This document shows positions 41,311-49,087 of a DNA stretch of 51,561 bases, piece after piece. Every line of letters begins with the position of its first letter. Position 1 is the stretch's first letter. A model generated the notes under the pieces. It was not told where the DNA came from, searched no databases, and saw only the letters and a list, made by a program, of their open reading frames with translations. The stretch comes from SUG2458 sp051872335 (GTDB taxonomy: Bacteria > Bacillota_I > Bacilli_A > RFN20 > CAG-826). The DNA is taken from assembly GCA_051872335.1 (NCBI GenBank), contig JBJEDT010000005.1:1-51561 (forward strand), written 5' to 3'. A program made the translations under genes and the position numbers.

Positions 41311-43287
41311 CTAAATATCTAAATTCTTAACAAATTTTGCATTCTCATGAATGAATTTCTTACGAGGTTCTACCTCATCACCCATTAATTCATCAAAAAT
41401 ACGATCAGCTTCAACAGCGTCATCTAATTGAACTCTTAACATTTTACGAGCTTTAGGATCCATTGTAGTTTCCCAAAGCTGACTTGCGTCCATTTCACCA
41501 AGACCTTTATAACGTTGTATATCTAATTTTCCACCAGGAATCTTTGACTTTAATAAATCTAGTTGTTCATCGTTATAGCAATAATATTGTTTCTTTCTCC
41601 ACTCAACTTTATATAATGGAGGTTGAGCAATAAAGACATGTCCTTCTTCAATTAAAGGTCTCATAAATCTATAGAAGAATGTTAATAATAAAATGCGAAT
41701 ATGTGAACCATCGACATCAGCATCGGTCATGATAACAATTTTGTCATATCTAATTTTTGAAATATCAAATTCATCACCTAAACCAGCACCGATAGCAATA
41801 ATCATATTTCCAATTTCAGCGTTTGCAAAAATTCTTCTTTCGTTTGCTTTTTCGACATTTAAAATTTTACCTCTTAAAGGAAGAATAGCTTGAGTTTCTC
41901 TATCACGACCGTTTTTTGCAGAACCACCAGCTGAGTTACCCTCAACAATGTAAAGTTCGCAAATACTTGGATCTTTTGAAGAACAGTCTGCTAATTTTCC
42001 TGGTAAAGAAGTTAATTCTAAAGCACCTTTTCTTCTTGTTGCTTCTCTTGCATTTCTTGCAGCTAAACGAGCATTTGCAGCAAGAATAACTTTATCCATA
42101 ATCTTTTTAGCAATCGTTGGATTTTCCTTTAAGAATCTATCAAGTTGAGTTCCTACAATATTAGAAACAATTTTCCTTACTTCAGAGTTTCCTAATTTAG
42201 TTTTTGTTTGTCCTTCATATTGAGGATTTGTATGTTTTACAGATATGATAGCTACTAAACCTTCACGAACATCATCACTTGTTAAATTATCATCATTGTC
42301 TTTTAAAAATTTATTTCCTCTTGCATAGTTATTAATAACACGAGTTAAAGCCATTCTAAATCCTTCTTCATGAGTACCACCCTCGTGAGTATTAATGTTA
42401 TTACAGAAAGAATAAACATTTGATTGATAAGTATCGTTGTACCTTAATGCAATTTCTGCATATACTCCTTCATCTTTTCCTTCACAATAAATGACTTCTT
42501 CAAATAAAGGGTTTTTATTGTGGTCTAAGTACTTAACAAATTCTTTAATACCACCTTCATAATGGAAAACTTCTTCAACAGCTTCTTCATTACGTTCATC
42601 ACGAACAATCATTCTAACACCTTTGTTTAAAAACGCTGTTTGACGTATACGATCTCTAATAGTTTCGAAATTATATTCAGTGGTTTCTTGGAAAATTAAA
42701 GGATCAGGTGCAAAAGTAACAATTGTACCAGTATCTTCACATGTTCCTATCTTTTCAAGTTGACCTACAGTATGACCACCTTTTTCAAAGCGAATTTTAT
42801 AAATTCCACCTTCTTTATGGACAATAACTTCAAGCCATGAAGATAAAGCATTAACGACAGAAGCACCAACACCATGAAGACCACCAGAAACTTTATAGCC
42901 TCCACCTTCACCGAATTTACCACCCGCATGTAAAACTGTATAAACTGTTTCGACAGCACTCTTACCAGTTTTAGCAACAATATCAACAGGAATACCACGT
43001 CCATTATCTTTAACAGTAATTGTGTTACCTGGATTAATTGTGATGTTAATAGTGTCACAGAAGCCTGCTAAAGCTTCATCAATAGCATTATCAACAATTT
43101 CCCAAACTAAATGATGTAAACCAGCTACTGAAGTAGTACCTATATACATACCTGGACGTTTTCTAACTGCTTCTAATCCTTCTAAAACTTGAATGTTACT
43201 AGCTGTGTAATTTTCATCAGCTTTTTCAAGTTCAAGTTCTTCTTTTTCAAGAAGTTCTTGTTCTTCTTTTAATGTTTTTTCTTCCAT
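41311..43287 (-). CDS. gyrB: DNA gyrase subunit B
   Basis: ATPase subunit of gyrase. The N-terminal GHKL ATPase shows VRKRPGMYIG, EIVDNAIDEALAGF (catalytic Glu and metal Asn) and GLHGVGASVVNALS. The TOPRIM domain shows VEGNSAGGSAKNGRDRETQAILPLRGK, read in parts near 425-450, and the DADVDGSHI metal site. 658 residues. A Glu/Lys-rich N-terminal extension of about 25 residues precedes the usual start, similar in kind to that of GyrA. GGAGG lies across the recF stop codon, 7 bases from the ATG. Confidence 0.97.
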   Translation of the reverse strand: MEEKTLKEEQELLEKEELELEKADENYTASNIQVLEGLEAVRKRPGMYIGTTSVAGLHHLVWEIVDNAIDEALAGFCDTINITINPGNTITVKDNGRGIPVDIVAKTGKSAVETVYTVLHAGGKFGEGGGYKVSGGLHGVGASVVNALSSWLEVIVHKEGGIYKIRFEKGGHTVGQLEKIGTCEDTGTIVTFAPDPLIFQETTEYNFETIRDRIRQTAFLNKGVRMIVRDERNEEAVEEVFHYEGGIKEFVKYLDHNKNPLFEEVIYCEGKDEGVYAEIALRYNDTYQSNVYSFCNNINTHEGGTHEEGFRMALTRVINNYARGNKFLKDNDDNLTSDDVREGLVAIISVKHTNPQYEGQTKTKLGNSEVRKIVSNIVGTQLDRFLKENPTIAKKIMDKVILAANARLAARNAREATRRKGALELTSLPGKLADCSSKDPSICELYIVEGNSAGGSAKNGRDRETQAILPLRGKILNVEKANERRIFANAEIGNMIIAIGAGLGDEFDISKIRYDKIVIMTDADVDGSHIRILLLTFFYRFMRPLIEEGHVFIAQPPLYKVEWRKKQYYCYNDEQLDLLKSKIPGGKLDIQRYKGLGEMDASQLWETTMDPKARKMLRVQLDDAVEADRIFDELMGDEVEPRKKFIHENAKFVKNLDI

Positions 43288-43293
43288 TTCAAA

Positions 43294-44361
43294 TTACCTC
43301 CGCGTAATTTTTCTATCTTTTATATAAAACGCATTTAAGTTTTGATCATCGTAATGAGTTGCTGTAATAAATACTTGTTCCATTTTTGAAACAAATTGAA
43401 CTAATTTATTTTGATGAACTTTATCAAGTTCTGATAAAACATCATCTAATATAACAATTGGCCGTTTGTCCTTATCACCAATTAGAAAATAAGGTGAAAG
43501 AACTAAACTTAAGGCAGCTAATCTTTTTTCTCCTTGAGAACCATATGAAGAAATATCTTTCCCATTTAATAACACTTTAAAGTTCTCTCTATGTACACCA
43601 AGAGAGGTACTTTTGTGTTTAAGATCGCCATCGAGGTTATCTTCATATGCTTTTTTTGCCTCTTTTAAGTAATTCTCGTCGATTTTAACAAAAGGATAGT
43701 AATTTATACGTAAAGTATCGTTTTCTCCTTTTATTGCCCTCAAAACTTTGTTTATAACAATATTTAATTGTTCGACGAATGCGTTTCTTTTTAAAACAAT
43801 TTGTTTTTGTGAAGCAATTAATTGATCTGTCAATACTTCTAAAAGATTCTTATCACAATTTTCTTGCTTCAATAATTCATTTCGTTCTTTTAAAAGTTTG
43901 TCAAATTCACTCATGGATTTTAGATATGTATAATCCATCTTAGAAATATTAATATCTAAAAACTTCCGTCTAACACTTGGTGTGTCATCAAACATCAAAA
44001 CATCAATTGGTTTAAACACAATAACATTTATTAATTTTGATAATTCTGATATTTTTTTAATTTCATAACCATTACAGAGAATTTTCTTTCCTTTAGGAGA
44101 AATTACAATTTTAATATTTTTTGTGACGTCTCCTAACAAAAATGTTCCTTCAATAGTTGCGAATGTTGAATTATTTTTTATCAAATCACTATCGTCATCA
44201 CTTCTAAATGAACGAGTTAATGACATGTAATGAATTGCTTCAACAATATTTGTTTTTCCAGTAGCGTTTTTTCCTAAAATAAAATTAATATTTGGTTCAA
44301 ATGTAACATTTAAGTCATCATAATTACGAAATTGTTTTAACTTAAGATTCTTGATTATCAT
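43294..44361 (-). CDS. recF: DNA replication and repair protein RecF
   Basis: SMC-like ATPase that helps load RecA at gaps. Walker A is GKNATGKTN at about 30-38, the ABC-like signature is YGSQGEKRLAALSL near 275-288, and Walker B is PIVILDDVLSELD near 306-318. 355 residues. The ATG at 44361 lies inside the yaaA end (20 bases overlap), as usual for this gene pair, and gyrB follows after 6 bases. Confidence 0.96.
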   Translation of the reverse strand: MIIKNLKLKQFRNYDDLNVTFEPNINFILGKNATGKTNIVEAIHYMSLTRSFRSDDDSDLIKNNSTFATIEGTFLLGDVTKNIKIVISPKGKKILCNGYEIKKISELSKLINVIVFKPIDVLMFDDTPSVRRKFLDINISKMDYTYLKSMSEFDKLLKERNELLKQENCDKNLLEVLTDQLIASQKQIVLKRNAFVEQLNIVINKVLRAIKGENDTLRINYYPFVKIDENYLKEAKKAYEDNLDGDLKHKSTSLGVHRENFKVLLNGKDISSYGSQGEKRLAALSLVLSPYFLIGDKDKRPIVILDDVLSELDKVHQNKLVQFVSKMEQVFITATHYDDQNLNAFYIKDRKITRR

Positions 44362-44569
44362 CTTTTACAATTTCATATTCTTCATTTGAACATTTTAAGA
44401 TTGTTCCAGGATATAGTTTTCTACCACGGCGATTATCAACAATGTTGTCTACGTAGATAACATTATTTTGCAAATAGAATTTAGCTTCACCACCGGTTGA
44501 AATAATGTCAGCTAATTTCAAAAATTGACCTAGTGTAATAAATTCAGTTCTAATTGGTATTTTTTTCAT
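44342..44569 (-). CDS. yaaA: S4-domain protein YaaA
   Basis: A 75-residue RNA-binding protein made of one S4 domain (ITLGQFLKLADIISTGGEAKFYLQNN and a RRGRKLYPG turn, both read in parts). It is usually found between dnaN and recF in Bacillota and is thought to act in ribosome assembly. The start at 44569 has AAAGG upstream, and an extended -10 promoter is present. Here it is separated from dnaN by the toxin-antitoxin/IS607 island. Confidence 0.93.
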   Translation of the reverse strand: MKKIPIRTEFITLGQFLKLADIISTGGEAKFYLQNNVIYVDNIVDNRRGRKLYPGTILKCSNEEYEIVKDDNQES

Positions 44570-44619
44570 ATTTTTACCTTTGTTATTTAAATAATGTCCT
44601 TTCTACTCACAACATAGTT

Positions 44620-44628
44620 AGTATACCA
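44620..44628 (-). promoter_or_regulatory. Extended -10 promoter of yaaA-recF-gyrB-gyrA
   Basis: TATGG-TATACT on the minus strand (hexamer 44620-44625), near-identical to the dnaN box TATGG-TATAAT. It would keep recF and gyrase expressed despite the island inserted behind dnaN. Confidence 0.6.
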
Positions 44629-44634
44629 TAAAAA

Positions 44635-44664
44635 TTAAAAAAAGGGAATATAATATATTCCCTT
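44635..44664 (-). terminator. Terminator of the hepT/IS607 region
   Basis: AAGGGAATATA (44642-44652) pairs with TATATTCCCTT (44654-44664) around a very tight turn, followed on the minus strand by seven T. It ends transcription from hepT before the yaaA promoter. Confidence 0.75.
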
Positions 44665-44745
44665 ATAAAAAATCTGATTTTTCTTTAAAAAAATAAATTT
44701 TAATTAACTTATCAAAAATGAATTCACATTAAAAAAATATACATT

Positions 44746-45069
44746 TTACTTATTATTATCTAACAAATTCTTACAAAATTGACATAACATTGGAATATTT
44801 TCAAGTGCTGTATTCCATACTATTTCGTTATTTATTGTATCATATCCATGAACTATTCTATTTCTCATACCTATTATTTGTTTCCATGGAATTGTGCTAT
44901 GTTCATTAATAAAGTCTTCTGATAATCCATTTGATAATTCGCCTATTTGAAATAAATTAAAACATATAACTTCATTAAGATCATCATCATTAATGAAAGT
45001 CTCTTGTGTTATATTTTCTAATTTTTTTGATATTCTATTACATCTCTTAATTATTTGTATTAATAATCC
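44746..45069 (-). pseudogene. hepT: hepT toxin, main part, cut off from its start by IS607 insertion
   Basis: A DUF86/HepT ribonuclease or AMP-acceptor toxin. The catalytic motif R-x4-H-x-Y is intact (RNRIVHGY; Arg72, His77, Tyr79 counted from a TTG at 45078), and FNLFQIGELSNGLS matches the family core. The natural first seven codons lie 2.2 kb away at 47272-47294; the GG at 45068-45069 is the junction. In its present state the frame can begin only at the TTG inside the IS end, without a ribosome binding site, which would make a 110-residue protein with three or four foreign residues. Whether any toxin is produced is open. Confidence 0.85.
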
Positions 45070-45230
45070 GTTCCACAAAACCTATAAAACTCTATAAAAG
45101 TATAGAAATTTAAGTTTGCTTCCTTATTCAATGAGCCCTGCTTTTAGTAAAAACAGTTGATTTTCACTCTCCTAAGGCGTAAATTCCGCATGAACGTATG
45201 CGTATAGTAATTCAAATTATTTAGTTTTAA
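45070..45230 (-). ncRNA. Candidate omega RNA of TnpB at the element's right end
   Basis: The 147 bases between the tnpB stop and the element end hold hairpins on the minus strand: CGCAT / ATGCG (45187-45202) and CTG-TTTTT / AAAA-GCAG (about 45143-45161), in a stretch less AT-rich than its surroundings. In the TnpB systems studied, the guide RNA spans the tnpB 3' end and the right end, and the guide is the flank. The guide would here begin with hepT sequence at 45069 going down. Location is by analogy only. Confidence 0.55.
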
Positions 45231-46461
45231 TGTAGTTATTTAAATTAATAGCTGCGTTATAATCTCTATTTATTTTAAGTCCACAATTAGGACATACAAA
45301 CAGTCTTTCTTTTAAGGTTAGATCATTTTTGATAATTCCACAATTACTGCATCTTTTACTTGAAGGAAACCATTTATCAGCATAAATAATTTCAGTGCCA
45401 GTTTTTGTAGCTTTTTCTTCTAATAATTTTAAGAATTTCCTAAAAGGATTTTCTTGTATTCCTCTTGCAATATCATTACGCTGTCCGATTTTATGTTTTT
45501 TCATTGAATTTACATCTAGTGTTTCAACACATATTTGGTATGGACTTACTTTAAGAATATCTATTATTATCCTATTCATATATTCATTACGAATATTTAA
45601 AAGCCTATCTTTATATTTACGCCATTTTATTTTTGTTTTTTGATAATTTTTAGCTTCACGTAATGATTTATTATCACATTTAGCTATCAATTGTTTCTTT
45701 GATAATTTCTTTTGAAATCTTTTGTATTTCTTTTTTATCTTTTTATATTCATCAAGCTTAGTAGCACTAACATATGTTACATTATCACTTGTGACTATAG
45801 AATTAATATTAATATCTATACCTATTGTTTTATCATTATTGATAGATTTTTTCTTTTTTGGAGCAAATTCATCATCCACTGAAACCACAACAAAAAATTT
45901 ATTTCCTTCTAAAATTATTCTTGGATTATAATATTTGCAGTTCAAAGGAATTCTATTTCTTTCCGCTAATGATATATAATTTAAAACTCTTCTATTTTCT
46001 TTTTGATTATTTGCTATTTTCTCGAGTTTTACTTTACTATTGGTAAATTCAATCTTATATGGATCAACATAAAAAGATTTACGATATGATTGATATTTTT
46101 TCTTTACAGGATATTTTGCTAGTTTCTTAAAAAATCGAATAAAAGAATTATATGTATCTTTAATTTCTTGTTTTAATGCATCATTAGAAACATCATAAAA
46201 TAAAACATCTAAATGATGCATAATCATTTCTTTTTTAGTCATATTGACTCTTTTTGAAATAGTTTCATTATCTAATATCTTTTTTTGTATGGTAAACCAT
46301 TTTCTTACTTCACTGCATGATGGGAACTGCTTTTTATTTTTTACAAATGAATCTAAAAAATCAAATACTATATTATTCCATTCAATACACTTATTTAAAG
46401 TACGACGGATTTTTGTTTCTTGTTTATTATTAGGATGAATCATTACTTTATATGTGTACAC
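45217..46461 (-). CDS. tnpB: RNA-guided nuclease TnpB (IS607-associated)
   Basis: A 414-residue TnpB. The RuvC triad appears complete: Asp216 in GIDININ, Glu313 in CVETLDV and Asp400 in NRDYNAAINL. The zinc finger has Cys371, Cys374, Cys390 and Cys393. An N-terminal helical segment and a Lys-rich bridge (about 240-290) match the family. TnpB cuts DNA next to a short motif under guidance of omega RNA and favours retention of its element. The start is a GTG at 46461 behind AAAGGTGG. It lies 102 bases after tnpA. Confidence 0.93.
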   Translation of the reverse strand: MYTYKVMIHPNNKQETKIRRTLNKCIEWNNIVFDFLDSFVKNKKQFPSCSEVRKWFTIQKKILDNETISKRVNMTKKEMIMHHLDVLFYDVSNDALKQEIKDTYNSFIRFFKKLAKYPVKKKYQSYRKSFYVDPYKIEFTNSKVKLEKIANNQKENRRVLNYISLAERNRIPLNCKYYNPRIILEGNKFFVVVSVDDEFAPKKKKSINNDKTIGIDININSIVTSDNVTYVSATKLDEYKKIKKKYKRFQKKLSKKQLIAKCDNKSLREAKNYQKTKIKWRKYKDRLLNIRNEYMNRIIIDILKVSPYQICVETLDVNSMKKHKIGQRNDIARGIQENPFRKFLKLLEEKATKTGTEIIYADKWFPSSKRCSNCGIIKNDLTLKERLFVCPNCGLKINRDYNAAINLNNYIKTK

Positions 46462-46563
46462 TATATCCCACCTTTCTATATATATTATATCATAAAATGT
46501 GGGTTTTGTGTTAATTTCTTTATAAAGTTTTATAGTAATTTAAAAGAAATTTTGATAATACTT
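46462..46563 (-). other. tnpA-tnpB spacer with internal transposase-site copy
   Basis: 102 bases. AAAGTTTTATAGTA at 46524-46537 is an exact copy of the 14-mer at the left end (47238-47251), in the same orientation. It may be a transposase-binding site that also tunes tnpB transcription. Confidence 0.5.
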
Positions 46564-47184
46564 TTAGTTAATTTCATTCATTTTTTTAACAAAGTCATCT
46601 AATAATTTTTTAGTTTTAGATTTTCTTTTTCCTTGAAGTTTAAAAGAAAAGACTGTAACAATTTGTACTAAATCTTCTACAAGTTCTTGATTTTCACTTT
46701 TATTAATTTTATCAAGTACTTCGATTTTAACATTATTTAGTGCAGCGAAATATTCTATCAATTCAAAACCAAAACGAAGAAGTCTGTCTTTATATAAAAC
46801 AACTATTAAGTCAACTTCTTTACGATTTATTTTTTCAATAAGCTTTTGTAAACCTGGTTTAGTATAATTAATACCTGAACCTACATCACTAATGATTTCA
46901 TAAGTTTCATATTTTGATTTCAAGTAGGTATCAAGATTTTCAATTTGTCTATTTAGGTCATCTACTTGTTTCTTACTTGATACTCGTGCATATCCAATAA
47001 CATTTAAAGTTTTCTTAGTTTTTCTTTCTTGAGTATATGATAATATTGAATCTTCAGAATAATATCTATATCCGTTACTTTTAACATATGATGGCTTTAG
47101 TTTTCCTTCTTTATCCCAGTTTCTAAGAGTTTGTGAAGTAACACCTAATAGTTGCGCTACTGTTTTTGTTGAATAATATTTCAT
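46564..47184 (-). CDS. tnpA: IS607-family serine transposase
   Basis: A 206-residue recombinase. Residues 1-50 form a MerR-like helix-turn-helix (STKTVAQLLGVTSQTLRNWD), and the catalytic domain carries YARVSS with the nucleophile Ser69 and KDRLLRFGFE with catalytic Arg residues near 132-136. N-terminal DNA binding with a C-terminal catalytic domain is the IS607 order, opposite to Tn3 resolvases. AAAGGA precedes the ATG at 47184. Confidence 0.95.
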   Translation of the reverse strand: MKYYSTKTVAQLLGVTSQTLRNWDKEGKLKPSYVKSNGYRYYSEDSILSYTQERKTKKTLNVIGYARVSSKKQVDDLNRQIENLDTYLKSKYETYEIISDVGSGINYTKPGLQKLIEKINRKEVDLIVVLYKDRLLRFGFELIEYFAALNNVKIEVLDKINKSENQELVEDLVQIVTVFSFKLQGKRKSKTKKLLDDFVKKMNEIN

Positions 47185-47211
47185 AAAACAATCCTTTCTA
47201 TTTATGAAATT

Positions 47212-47239
47212 ATTATAAATGAAATATTAAATTTTACAA
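47212..47239 (-). promoter_or_regulatory. tnpA promoter overlapping an end motif
   Basis: TTGTAA (47234-47239), 16-base spacer, TATAAT (47212-47217). The -35 touches the AAAGTTTTATAGTA end motif, so the transposase could repress itself. Confidence 0.6.
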
Positions 47240-47271
47240 AGTTTTATAGTATTTAATATACAGTTTCCGAA

Positions 47272-47294
47272 CCTTTGTCTTTTACATTTAACAT
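47272..47294 (-). pseudogene. hepT: hepT 5' fragment (first seven codons plus GG)
   Basis: An ATG at 47294 overlaps the mntA stop (frame ATG-TTA-AAT) and codes M-L-N-V-K-D-K before the GG that borders the IS element. Joined to GGA-TTA-TTA at 45069 it continues in frame with the hepT body, giving a 114-residue protein. Confidence 0.8.
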
Positions 47295-47743
47295 AATTTA
47301 ATCATATCCTCCATGATTATGTTTTTAAAATTTTCATCCATGGTAGATGTATCAAAAATTATATCAACTTTCTTATTTAAAACTTTCTCTAATTCATCTT
47401 CTAACATTCCTTGATCAATAAAAGTTTTAATATTCCCTTTATCGCAATAAATATCTATATCACTAGTTGATTTTGCCTCACCTCTAGCATAAGAACCGAA
47501 TAAGTTTATGTTTGTTATCCCATACTTATTTAGAATTGGTTTTATTAGATTTTTAATTTCTTTAATTGTGTAAACACTTCTATTTAAATTCTCATTGATT
47601 AATGAAACAATATATTGATTCCTATTTTCAAGTGTATCCAAGTAATCAATAATTTCATTATCAGATTTTTTTACTCTAAATTGATACATCTTATAATTGT
47701 TTTTGTTGTAACTCTTAACATATTTTAGTTGATTAAACGACAT
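47288..47743 (-). CDS. mntA: MNT antitoxin with an N-terminal RHH-like domain
   Basis: A 151-residue protein. The C-terminal part (about 60-151) is a minimal nucleotidyltransferase with GSYARGE at 83-89, the DID pair Asp95/Asp97 and a third Asp127 in KVDIIF, all intact. MntA antitoxins neutralise HepT by adding AMP to its active-site Tyr. Residues 19-55 (YQFRVKKSDNEIIDYLD, then NRNQYIVSLINENL) look like a ribbon-helix-helix DNA-binding domain, an addition to the usual MNT protein. The start is ATG 47743, six bases after GGGTG. Its stop overlaps the original hepT start. Confidence 0.85.
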   Translation of the reverse strand: MSFNQLKYVKSYNKNNYKMYQFRVKKSDNEIIDYLDTLENRNQYIVSLINENLNRSVYTIKEIKNLIKPILNKYGITNINLFGSYARGEAKSTSDIDIYCDKGNIKTFIDQGMLEDELEKVLNKKVDIIFDTSTMDENFKNIIMEDMIKLC

Positions 47744-47760
47744 AGAAATCACCCTTTCTT

Positions 47761-47793
47761 ACATATGATATCATATGTTATAATTATTTTCAA
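47761..47793 (-). promoter_or_regulatory. mntA-hepT promoter with an 18-bp palindrome
   Basis: ACATATGATATCATATGT at 47761-47778 is a perfect palindrome. The promoter TTGAAA (47788-47793), spacer 17, TATCAT (47765-47770) has its -10 inside it, so binding would block transcription. The RHH-like part of MntA is the obvious candidate repressor. Confidence 0.75.
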
Positions 47794-47814
47794 ATTCACT
47801 TCATGTTCATTAAA

Positions 47815-47853
47815 TAAAATAGAGCCAAACTACTTATGAACAGCTTGACTCTA
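47815..47853 (-). terminator. Terminator of dnaN
   Basis: AGAGCCAA (47821-47828) and TTGACTCT (47845-47852) pair on the minus strand with one G-U, followed by ATTTTATTT. It closes the dnaA/dnaN region before the inserted island. Confidence 0.6.
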
Positions 47854-47878
47854 AAATTTAAATTCGATTTAAAACTAA

Positions 47879-49003
47879 TTAATTATAAGTTCTCATTGGT
47901 GTAATCAATTGAATTTGACTTTCATCGTTAACATTTTTAACAACAAAAGGTTTCATTTCACCTAAGAATTGGATAACAACATCTTCACTGCCACATGCTT
48001 TAATTGCATCAGCAACATATGAAGCATTGAAAGAAATTTCTAATCTATCAGAATTGTATTGGCATACATTAATAGCTTCTGTAGCACTACCAACTTGATT
48101 TGATTTAGCACTTACTTCTACAGCTTCGGTTGACATTGTTAATTTAACAACATTTTCTTTTTCAATAAGAAGTAATGAAACACGATCCATTGCTGCTAAT
48201 AATTCTTGAGCATTAACTTCTAAGAAATAATTAAATGACTTTGGAACAATATTACGTGTGTTAGGATAATCACCCGAAATTAATCTTGAAGAAATTACTG
48301 TGTTCTCGATTTTAAATAATACTTTTTGTTCGGAAACACAAATTTTAATTTCTTTTTCATTTTCTAAAAGTTTTTCAACTTCTAACAATGCTTTTGCAGG
48401 AATGTTTGTTGAGAAAAATGGAACGTTTGGAAGATTAATTTCTTTTCTTGCTAAACGAGCACTATCAGTTGCTGTAGCAACTAATTTATTATCTCCACCA
48501 TTTAAATTAACAGCAGTTAAAATAGGACGTTGTTCTTTTGTTGATGCAGCAAATGCAGTTTGATCAACTAAAGTTTTAAAATCATCAACACTTAAAGTGA
48601 AAACAGTGCCATTTTCTTGTAAATCAATATCTGGATATTCTTCAGGTCTAATAGAATTTAATTTAAAGTTTGAACGTAAATCAGATATTTGAGCAATAGT
48701 TTCATCAATTACTTCAAATGAAATTACTTCTCCTTCGATTTTCCTAACAATTTCTGTTAAGTATTTACTAGCTAGAAGAGTTGATCCTTCCTCACAATCA
48801 TTTATAACTCTATTATCATTAATAACACATGGAATTTCTGTTTTAATTGTTAATTCATTATTACTAGCTAAGATAGATAAAACATTATCAAATAAAGACA
48901 ATTTAAAGTTTGTCATTACAGGAATTGGTGATTTAGTACTTATTGCCTTACTAGCAGTACTTAATGCTTTTAGAAAAATGTCACGATTAATAGTAAATCT
49001 CAT
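47879..49003 (-). CDS. dnaN: DNA polymerase III beta clamp
   Basis: The sliding clamp that tethers DNA polymerase. 374 residues, three similar clamp domains: MRFTINRDIFLKALSTASKAIS opens domain 1 (read in two parts), KEQRPILTAVNL marks domain 2, and IKACGSEDVVIQFL with the final PMRTYN is the C-terminal end. GGAG precedes the ATG at 49003. An extended -10 promoter and two DnaA-box-like repeats lie between it and dnaA. Confidence 0.97.
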   Translation of the reverse strand: MRFTINRDIFLKALSTASKAISTKSPIPVMTNFKLSLFDNVLSILASNNELTIKTEIPCVINDNRVINDCEEGSTLLASKYLTEIVRKIEGEVISFEVIDETIAQISDLRSNFKLNSIRPEEYPDIDLQENGTVFTLSVDDFKTLVDQTAFAASTKEQRPILTAVNLNGGDNKLVATATDSARLARKEINLPNVPFFSTNIPAKALLEVEKLLENEKEIKICVSEQKVLFKIENTVISSRLISGDYPNTRNIVPKSFNYFLEVNAQELLAAMDRVSLLLIEKENVVKLTMSTEAVEVSAKSNQVGSATEAINVCQYNSDRLEISFNASYVADAIKACGSEDVVIQFLGEMKPFVVKNVNDESQIQLITPMRTYN

Positions 49004-49042
49004 ATATTTATATCTCCTTTAATTAATAATCATAATAAAGAC

Positions 49043-49060
49043 TGTGGAAAATGTGGAAAA
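49043..49060. promoter_or_regulatory. Two abutting DnaA-box-like repeats in the dnaA-dnaN gap
   Basis: TGTGGAAAA occurs at 49043-49051 and again at 49052-49060 with no gap. It is the box type repeated upstream of dnaA, so the origin may be bipartite around dnaA. Confidence 0.65.
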
Positions 49061-49087
49061 CTTTCAAAGTCATTATTCATTACTATC

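Larger units (their letters stand above)
45070..47271 (-). mobile_element. IS607-family insertion sequence (serine transposase + TnpB)
   Basis: About 2.2 kb, bounded on each side by GG (45068-45069 and 47272-47273) that is present once in the reconstructed target. It carries tnpA (MerR-like HTH plus serine recombinase) and tnpB in one orientation. No target duplication or long terminal inverted repeat is seen, as expected for IS607. The ends share short motifs: CTATAAAACT / AGTTTTATAG at 45082-45091 and AAAGTTTTATAGTA at 47238-47251, with an identical 14-mer copy inside at 46524-46537. Both genes look intact, so the element may be active. Confidence 0.9.

Noticed and set aside
45395..46602. 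Several plus-strand frames inside tnpB and the IS607 spacer
   Set aside because: All are antisense shadows without ribosome binding sites; the tnpB frame has complete catalytic motifs.
46564..47184. tnpA read as a MerR regulator of the toxin-antitoxin system
   Set aside because: The HTH is fused to a serine recombinase with catalytic Ser and Arg, and the gene lies inside the IS borders, so it is the IS607 transposase.
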